From: Pseudomonadota bacterium | GTDB lineage: Bacteria > Pseudomonadota > Alphaproteobacteria > Rhizobiales > Xanthobacteraceae | Direction: 5' to 3' | NCBI GenBank assembly: GCA_023449855.1 | Contig: JAEXHR010000018.1 | Span: 1-19,799, forward strand | DNA: 19,799 bases | Part shown: in pieces, positions 14,799 to 19,799 of the stretch | Layout of the letters: each line of letters opens with the position of its first letter | Position numbering within the stretch: the stretch's first letter is position 1 | Position numbers and translations under genes: made by a program | The notes under the pieces: model-generated | The model's input: the letters and a program-made list of their open reading frames with translations, nothing else | Told to the model about the DNA's origin: nothing | Database searches by the model: none

Positions 14799-15233
14799 GT
14801 GTTTCCGGACCCGACAGTGAGATGGCAGGCGTACCCATCAATCATTGATGGGATTGCAAGCCCAATGTTTGTTTTCGATCGAGGTCTCTGGCGCGGTGCT
14901 CTACACCTCATCGTAGTGCCGCCCAATCCAGACGACAGAGCCTACGGGATCGAAGTGCCCTGCGAATGCTATGCGGGCTTCGAGGAGATGATTTATTCAG
15001 TAACTCCCCATGGAGATACGACGGCAAACTACAGGGGCGATACCTATATCAAAGAAGCCAAGCAGTCCGCCCTCATTACTGCATTCGTCGAAAACGATCC
15101 GTTTCAACGCAAGCCACGCCACTACCTTTTTGTCGGTGGGGACTATTGCTACGAGGTGCTCAGCCTTTCGGAGCCTGTCGTTCACGCGTTGGCCAATCGA
15201 GACGACGCTTACGAATGGCAACCTTGGAAGTAA
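14799..15233 (+). CDS. Hypothetical protein downstream of the toxin-antitoxin pair
   Basis: 144 residues, not recognised. It is mixed alpha/beta in appearance, with aromatic-rich strands (SPMFVFDRGLWRGALHLIVV, RHYLFVGGDYCYEVLSL) and an acidic, Trp-containing end (DDAYEWQPWK). No signal peptide or membrane segment is seen. The GTG start at 14799 has AGAGGA about 9 nt upstream; a downstream ATG at 14865 lacks a good site. The 5' part is less GC-rich than the window (28 of 60 bases G or C in 14821-14880), consistent with acquired DNA. It lies 27 nt behind the VapC gene, so it may be a third member of that operon or simply cargo. A 19-nt palindrome lies in its 5' region. Confidence 0.65.
   Translation: MFPDPTVRWQAYPSIIDGIASPMFVFDRGLWRGALHLIVVPPNPDDRAYGIEVPCECYAGFEEMIYSVTPHGDTTANYRGDTYIKEAKQSALITAFVENDPFQRKPRHYLFVGGDYCYEVLSLSEPVVHALANRDDAYEWQPWK
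14834..14852. repeat. 19-nt perfect inverted repeat near the 5' end of the hypothetical gene
   Basis: Arms CCCATCAAT (14834-14842) and ATTGATGGG (14844-14852) surround a single C. It lies 35 nt inside the GTG-started frame and shares the half-sites CCATC/GATGG with the operator at 14076-14093. It could be a second protein site or an mRNA hairpin. If the real start is 14865, it would be upstream of the gene. Confidence 0.6.
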
Positions 15234-15237
15234 GGAG

Positions 15238-15254
15238 CGGCCGCAATGCGGCTA
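15238..15254. terminator. Small GC hairpin between convergent genes
   Basis: GCCGC (15240-15244) and GCGGC (15248-15252) form a 5-bp stem with loop AAT, between the convergent stops of the hypothetical gene and guaA. There is no clear T-run. A weak bidirectional terminator is possible. Confidence 0.25.
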
Positions 15255-15264
15255 CTCATCTATC

Positions 15265-16872
15265 TCACTCCCACTCGATCGTCCCCGGCGGCTTGCTGGT
15301 GATGTCATACACCACCCTGTTCACGCCCTTCACCTCGTTGATGATGCGCGTCGCGGTCTCGCCCAGGAACTTCATGTCGAAGGCATAGAAGTCCGCGGTC
15401 ATGCCGTCGGTGGAGGTCACCGCACGCAGGCCGACGACGTATTCGTAGGTGCGGCCGTCGCCCATGACGCCGACGGTCTTCACCGGCAGCAGCACGGCAA
15501 AGGCCTGCCAGATGGTGTCGTAGAGGCCAGCCTTGCGGATTTGGTCGATGTAAACCGCATCAGCCTCGCGAAGAATGTCGAGCTTTTCGCGGGTGATTTC
15601 GCCGGGGCAGCGGATCGCAAGACCCGGACCGGGGAACGGGTGGCGGCCGACAAAGATCTCCGGCAAGCCGAGTTCGCGGCCGAGCACGCGGACTTCGTCC
15701 TTGAAGAGTTCGCGCAGCGGCTCGACCAGCTTCATGTTCATGCGCGCGGGAAGCCCGCCGACATTGTGATGCGACTTGATGGTCACCGAGGGGCCACCGG
15801 TGAAGGAGACGCTCTCGATGACGTCGGGATACAGCGTGCCCTGGGCGAGGAAATCCGCGCCGCCGATCTTCTTCGCTTCAGCATCGAACACGTCGATGAA
15901 GAGACGGCCGATGGTCTTTCGCTTCACTTCGGGATCGGTGACGCCGTCGAGTTCGCCGAGGAACTGCTTGGACGCATCCACATGCACGAGCGGGATGTTG
16001 TAGTGGCCGCGGAACAGGTCGACGACGGTCTTGGCCTCGTCCTTGCGCAGCATGCCGTGATCGACGAAGACGCAAGTAAGCTGGTCGCCGATCGCTTCAT
16101 GGATCAGTACGGCTGCAACAGCGCTGTCGACGCCGCCCGACAGGCCGCAGATCACCCTGCCCTTGCCGACCTGGGCACGGATTTTCTCGATCGCTTCCTC
16201 GCGGAACGCGCGCATGGTCCAGTCGCCGGTGAAGCCGGCAACCTTGCGCACGAAGTTGCGGATGATCTTGGCGCCATCCGGCGTATGCACGACTTCCGGA
16301 TGGAACTGCATCGCGTAGAACTTGCGCTTGTCGTCGGCGATCACCGAGATCGGCGAGCCCGGCGCCTTGGCGACGCCGCGGAAACCTTCCGGGAGCTTGG
16401 TGACGCGGTCGCCATGGCTCATCCAGACGTCGTATTTGCCGCCCTTCTCCCACACGCCTTCGAACAGCGCGCAGTCGTCGGTGATCTCGATGGTGGCGCG
16501 GCCGAATTCGCGGTGATGGCCGCCCTCGACGGTGCCGCCGAGCTGCTGCGCCATGGTCTGCTCGCCGTAGCAGATGCCGAGCACCGGCACGCCGGCGGTG
16601 AGGATCGACAGCGGCACCGAGGGCGCGTCCTTGTCGAGCACCGAGGCCGGACCGCCGGACAGGATCACGGCTTTCGGCTTCATCTCGGCAAAGGCGGTTT
16701 CCGCCTTGTTGAACGGAACGATCTCGGAATAGACGCCGTCCTCGCGCACCCGGCGCGCGATCAGCTGCGTCACCTGGGAGCCGAAATCGACGATCAGAAT
16801 CTTGTCATGTTCCGCGCCGACGTGGGGCGACGGATCGGTGGACGACGGAGAGGTTTTGCTGGGGGCTGTCAT
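15265..16872 (-). CDS. guaA: GMP synthase (glutamine-hydrolysing)
   Basis: 535 residues. It converts XMP, glutamine and ATP to GMP in the cytoplasm. The N-terminal class I glutamine amidotransferase domain has C101 (GICYGEQ), H191 and E193 (MQFHPEVV). The ATP pyrophosphatase domain has the P-loop SGGVDS at 245-250. The C-terminal dimerisation domain ends in the typical KPPGTIEWE. An N-terminal Ser/Thr/Pro-rich extension of about 22 residues precedes the first strand (KILIVDFGSQ). The start is the ATG at 16872. It appears to be a single-gene unit, with the foldback repeat directly upstream. Confidence 0.97.
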   Translation of the reverse strand: MTAPSKTSPSSTDPSPHVGAEHDKILIVDFGSQVTQLIARRVREDGVYSEIVPFNKAETAFAEMKPKAVILSGGPASVLDKDAPSVPLSILTAGVPVLGICYGEQTMAQQLGGTVEGGHHREFGRATIEITDDCALFEGVWEKGGKYDVWMSHGDRVTKLPEGFRGVAKAPGSPISVIADDKRKFYAMQFHPEVVHTPDGAKIIRNFVRKVAGFTGDWTMRAFREEAIEKIRAQVGKGRVICGLSGGVDSAVAAVLIHEAIGDQLTCVFVDHGMLRKDEAKTVVDLFRGHYNIPLVHVDASKQFLGELDGVTDPEVKRKTIGRLFIDVFDAEAKKIGGADFLAQGTLYPDVIESVSFTGGPSVTIKSHHNVGGLPARMNMKLVEPLRELFKDEVRVLGRELGLPEIFVGRHPFPGPGLAIRCPGEITREKLDILREADAVYIDQIRKAGLYDTIWQAFAVLLPVKTVGVMGDGRTYEYVVGLRAVTSTDGMTADFYAFDMKFLGETATRIINEVKGVNRVVYDITSKPPGTIEWE

Positions 16873-16941
16873 AGCGAGGAATTACGGCACAAGGGCCGGA
16901 GTCGCAAGGGCGAGCACAGGGAATCCAAAGCTCGGGTCGCG

Positions 16942-17042
16942 GGATGGGTAGAGCGGAGCGAAACCCATGCTGGCCGGCGCCTGCGGCAAGCTCGGCCGAT
17001 GGGTTTCGCTCCTGCGCTGCGCGCCTGCGCTCTACCCCATCC
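16942..17042. repeat. Roughly 100-nt foldback repeat between rsmB-like gene and guaA
   Basis: Two inverted copies of one unit. Left copy: GGATGGGTAGAGC (16942-16954) followed directly by GGAGCGAAACCCAT (16955-16968). Right copy, inverted: ATGGGTTTCGCTCC (16999-17012), a 16-nt insert, then GCTCTACCCCATCC (17029-17042). The inner 14-bp arms pair perfectly; the outer arms pair with one bulge. Further pairing (GGCCG/CGGCC) is possible in the loop. It ends at the last base of the methyltransferase stop codon. It resembles dispersed palindromic units of rhizobial genomes (from memory), and could terminate transcription. Confidence 0.75.
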
Positions 17043-18346
17043 TACGGCTGCGAGCGTTTGATAACACTGACAAAAAATCCATCCGTCCCGGTCTTTCGAG
17101 GGGTCATCAGCAGACCCTCGGGCGACTGGTACGCGGCTGCCGCGAAGTCCTCCGATTTGTCCCACAGCGCCGACATCACTTGCTCCGGCGGCACCACCGC
17201 GAAGCCGGATTGACGGGCCAGAAATCCCTTCACCTGTTCCCGGTTCTCCTGCGGCAGCACCGAACAGGTGACATAGGCGATCCGCCCGCCCGGCTTCACG
17301 AATTGCACGGCGCGGTCCAGCACCTCCTGCTGGTCCTTGATACGAACCTCCAGGGCGCCCAGCCGCATCCGCCACTTGGCGTCGGGGTTGCGGCGCCAGG
17401 TGCCGGTGCCGGTGCAAGGCGCGTCGATCAGGACGAGATCGGCGGAGGCGCGGATATCGGCGAGCGGATCCTCGTCGCCCTTGGGCGTGCGGATATCGGC
17501 ATTGTGGACGCCCGCGCGCGACAGCCGCTCATGGATCGGTGCGAGCTGGCGCTTGTCGGCATCGGTCGCGATGAGCCGGCCCTTGCCCTGCATCATCGCG
17601 GCCAGCGCCAGCGTCTTGCCGCCGGCACCGGCGCAGAGATCGATCACCTGCTCGCCGGGCTTGGCGCCAGCGAACAGCGCCGCAAGCTGCGAGCCTTCAT
17701 CCTGCACCTCGATGCCACCCTTGATGAAATCCTCTTCCGCATGGACGCCGGGATTGCGCGCATCGGCGCCGAGCTCGATGCGCAGGCCGAGCGGCGACCA
17801 CGGCGTTGCCTTCGCGCCGAGATGTTTCAGCGAAGCGAGCGCCTTCTCGCGGTTGCTCTTGAGCGTGTTCACCCGCAGATCGAGCGGCGCCCGGCTGGCC
17901 ATCGCCACCGCCTCGGCGACGCGGTCGTCGCCGAACACGTCGGCGAGCTGGCTGTCGAGCCATTCCGGATAATCGCCGGCAATGTGCGCCGGCGCACCGT
18001 CAGCGCTGCGCGAGGCAAGCGCCTTGCGCTCCGCATCGCTCAGCGGCGCCGGTGCGAAACGGCTGCCATCACACATGGCCTCAATATCGGCGACATCCAT
18101 GCCACGTTCGAGCTTGAGCATGCCGAGCACGCGGGCGCGCGAGGTCTCCTCCTCCATCACCCAGGCGCTGGAGGCGCGGCGGCGCAGCACGTCCCAGACG
18201 AGACCGGCAATGCCCGCGCGGTCGCCGGAGCCCGCAAAGCGATGCGCGGTGCCCCACTCCTTCAGCGCCTTGGCGGCGGGAATGCGCTGGGTCTCGATGG
18301 CGTCGATGACCTCGATGGCGGCAGTCAGGCGGGCGGCGGGCGTCAT
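17042..18346 (-). CDS. RsmB/NOP family SAM-dependent RNA (cytosine-5) methyltransferase
   Basis: 434 residues. An N-terminal helical NusB-like region (about 1-140) precedes the methyltransferase domain. SAM-binding motif I is DLCAGAGGKT (236-245). The two cysteines of RNA m5C methyltransferases are C311 (DAPCTGTGTWRRNP) and the catalytic C361 (YVTCSVLPQEN). The target is probably 16S rRNA, as for RsmB, but other RNA targets are possible because the family is broad. The start is the ATG at 18346. It lies 53 nt downstream of the MAPEG gene on the same strand, so cotranscription is possible. Confidence 0.9.
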   Translation of the reverse strand: MTPAARLTAAIEVIDAIETQRIPAAKALKEWGTAHRFAGSGDRAGIAGLVWDVLRRRASSAWVMEEETSRARVLGMLKLERGMDVADIEAMCDGSRFAPAPLSDAERKALASRSADGAPAHIAGDYPEWLDSQLADVFGDDRVAEAVAMASRAPLDLRVNTLKSNREKALASLKHLGAKATPWSPLGLRIELGADARNPGVHAEEDFIKGGIEVQDEGSQLAALFAGAKPGEQVIDLCAGAGGKTLALAAMMQGKGRLIATDADKRQLAPIHERLSRAGVHNADIRTPKGDEDPLADIRASADLVLIDAPCTGTGTWRRNPDAKWRMRLGALEVRIKDQQEVLDRAVQFVKPGGRIAYVTCSVLPQENREQVKGFLARQSGFAVVPPEQVMSALWDKSEDFAAAAYQSPEGLLMTPRKTGTDGFFVSVIKRSQP

Positions 18347-18399
18347 GGCAAACTTTCAGTCCAGAGAATCGGCGCCGCCCCAGCCTTCCGGCACAAGCC

Positions 18400-18750
18400 T
18401 CACAGCAGGAGCAACATCCGCAGCGCGAAGTAGAACCACATGGCCAGCAATACAAGCGCGCTGGCGATCCAGGCCTGCGATCCCCGGTTGGCGGCAAAGA
18501 ACCCGGCTCCGACAAAGCGGGCAACCACAAACACCCAGGACAGGCAGACGAGCGCCAGATCGATTTTTCGCAGCGGCAGGCCGAGGGCGATCAGGGAATA
18601 GAACAGCAGATCGAGCTGCGGGGCGGTATTCGGCAGCTCACGGGCGTCGTTGCGCCCCACGCCACCGCTCCGCAAGCCGGTGACAAAGAACATGCCCAGC
18701 GTAATCGCTACCAGCACGAAGACCGGCAACAGAACCATTTGAACCGACAT
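18400..18750 (-). CDS. MAPEG family membrane protein
   Basis: 116 residues from the ATG at 18750, with GAGGGG upstream; a longer open frame to 18840 has no such support. Hydrophobic segments lie at about residues 4-26, 47-62, 66-88 and 93-115, giving four helices as in MAPEG proteins (glutathione and eicosanoid metabolism in eukaryotes, mostly unassigned in bacteria). The segment LLFYSLIALGLPLRKIDLAL and then LSWVFVVARFVGA follow the bacterial MAPEG pattern, although the usual His after the Arg of the last motif is replaced by Gly. It is divergent from the metallophosphoesterase. Confidence 0.78.
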   Translation of the reverse strand: MSVQMVLLPVFVLVAITLGMFFVTGLRSGGVGRNDARELPNTAPQLDLLFYSLIALGLPLRKIDLALVCLSWVFVVARFVGAGFFAANRGSQAWIASALVLLAMWFYFALRMLLLL

Positions 18751-18889
18751 CGAAATTCCCCTCAGCCCGCCCCGGCCAACACCGGCCGCGGCTTCCGGGG
18801 AACCCAACGACGCGCCGGGCAGGTAAGTTCCCGAAGCCATCTGGCTGACATCCGGCAGGACTAGGCTGCCGGCTCACGGAGTGCCCTGC

Positions 18890-19747
18890 ATGACCGCATT
18901 TCGCCTGATCCAGATCACCGACTGCCATCTCAGCCCGCGCTTTCCGCGATTTGTCGAAAATTTCCAGCGCGTCAGCGACTATATCGACGCCGCCCGCCCC
19001 GACCTCGTCATCAATACCGGCGACCTCGCTTTCGACGGGCCGGGCCATCCCGACGAACTCGCCTTCGCCCGATCGCTGCACGATGCTCTGCCCGTCGCCT
19101 GCCGCTACCTGCCCGGCAACCACGATATCGGCGACAACCCCACCCTGGTTGCGCCACCGCCGCGTGAGATGATTACCGAAGCCGGAAGGCAAGCTTTCCT
19201 GTCTGCCTTCAGTCACGACCGCTGGCGTTTCAATGCGGCCGGCTGGAGCTTCATCGGGCTCAATTCGCTGATCATGAATAGCGGCCTCGCCTGCGAGGAA
19301 GAGCAGTTCGACTGGCTGACGGAGCAACTATCGAGCCTGGGCGGCCGACCACTGGCCTTGTTCATTCACAAGCCGCTGTACCAGAACGCGCCCGACGATC
19401 CGGAACTGGTCGCGACCTCAATCCGCTTCGTTCCCCAACCGGCGCGTGCGCGTCTCGTCGAGATGCTGAGCTGCGCCGATCTGCGGCTGGTTGCCTGCGG
19501 ACATGTACATCAGCGACGCGACTACACATGGCGCGGCATCCGGCACATCTGGGCGCCATCGAGCAGCTTCGTGATCCGATCAAACGAACAGCAGTCGCTG
19601 GTCGGCATCAAGGAAGTCGGTCTGGTGGAATACAGTTTCCAGCCGGGTGGCTTCGAAGTGCGCCACAGCCGCGCACCGGGGCAAGTCGATATCGATCTGT
19701 TCGAGATGATCGATGAGCGAGGCGAGCCGCGGGCGCAGCAGACATAA
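18890..19747 (+). CDS. Calcineurin-like metallophosphoesterase (CpdA/class III phosphodiesterase-like)
   Basis: 285 residues. All metal-binding blocks of the family are present: D11-x-H13 (TDCHL), D45 (GDLAFDG), N77-H78 (GNHD), H160 (FIHKPLY), and H205-x-H207 (GHVHQ). This set and order match CpdA-like enzymes that hydrolyse 3',5'-cAMP or other cyclic nucleotides or phosphodiesters; the true substrate is not decided by sequence. The start is the ATG at 18890, with CGGAG about 10 nt upstream; an in-frame GTG at 18881 is an alternative. No signal peptide, so cytoplasmic. It is divergent from the MAPEG gene, with a 139-nt shared upstream region. Confidence 0.9.
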   Translation: MTAFRLIQITDCHLSPRFPRFVENFQRVSDYIDAARPDLVINTGDLAFDGPGHPDELAFARSLHDALPVACRYLPGNHDIGDNPTLVAPPPREMITEAGRQAFLSAFSHDRWRFNAAGWSFIGLNSLIMNSGLACEEEQFDWLTEQLSSLGGRPLALFIHKPLYQNAPDDPELVATSIRFVPQPARARLVEMLSCADLRLVACGHVHQRRDYTWRGIRHIWAPSSSFVIRSNEQQSLVGIKEVGLVEYSFQPGGFEVRHSRAPGQVDIDLFEMIDERGEPRAQQT

Positions 19748-19799
19748 CAGTCGTCCCGGCCGGTGGCGGGGCGCCGCCTGATTAAGCCGTGTACCGCCC

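Noticed and set aside
15010..17061. 683-codon open frame on the plus strand covering guaA
   Set aside because: Antisense shadow of guaA. It also overlaps the hypothetical gene and the foldback repeat and has no recognisable domain.

Overview
The window is high-GC, densely packed bacterial DNA. Genes sit on both strands with short gaps and many stop/start overlaps. The protein styles (CadC-type winged-helix/TolB-like/TPR regulator, Lin0512 and YdeI families, a TAT-exported epoxide-hydrolase-like protein, cytochrome P460) and an inverted repeat of a rhizobial look suggest an alphaproteobacterium near Bradyrhizobium, Rhodopseudomonas or Afipia (Nitrobacteraceae). That placement is inference from pattern recognition, not a database result. 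No rRNA, tRNA, CRISPR array, transposase or prophage gene was seen.

Layout. Positions 1-1573 (minus) hold a TAT-exported alpha/beta hydrolase and a translationally coupled periplasmic cytochrome P460. The P460 reading frame is cut by TGA exactly at the second Cys of its CXXCH haem motif. Divergently, 1761-3829 (plus) holds a winged-helix/TolB-like/TPR regulator overlapping (ATGA) a peptide-deformylase-like gene that has lost several catalytic residues. 3826-4915 (minus) encodes a small membrane protein and a DUF899 thioredoxin-like protein. 5038-6928 (plus) is an HTH regulator followed by a beta-propeller protein. 7002-9426 (minus) carries YdeI-family, TenA, Lin0512-family and secreted phospholipase-A2-like genes. 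9520-10779 (minus) is a serine hydrolase of the beta-lactamase/NylB type, and 10978-13764 (minus) is aconitase B.

14076-15233 (plus) is a small accessory island between housekeeping genes: an 18-bp palindromic operator, a Phd/YefM antitoxin, a VapC PIN toxin and an unrecognised third gene with a 19-nt palindrome near its 5' end. 15265-16872 (minus) is guaA. It is separated from an RsmB/NOP-family RNA methyltransferase (17042-18346, minus) by a roughly 100-nt foldback repeat. 18400-18750 (minus) is a MAPEG-family membrane protein, divergent from a CpdA-like metallophosphoesterase (18890-19747, plus).

The housekeeping functions here are the TCA cycle (acnB), GMP synthesis (guaA), RNA methylation and pyrimidine salvage for thiamine (tenA). 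The points most worth a second look are the TGA in the P460 haem motif, the degenerate deformylase coupled to a sensor-like regulator, the toxin-antitoxin locus with its palindromes and third gene, the Pro/Ala-tailed phospholipase-like protein, and the foldback repeat. No clearly new multi-gene system was found.
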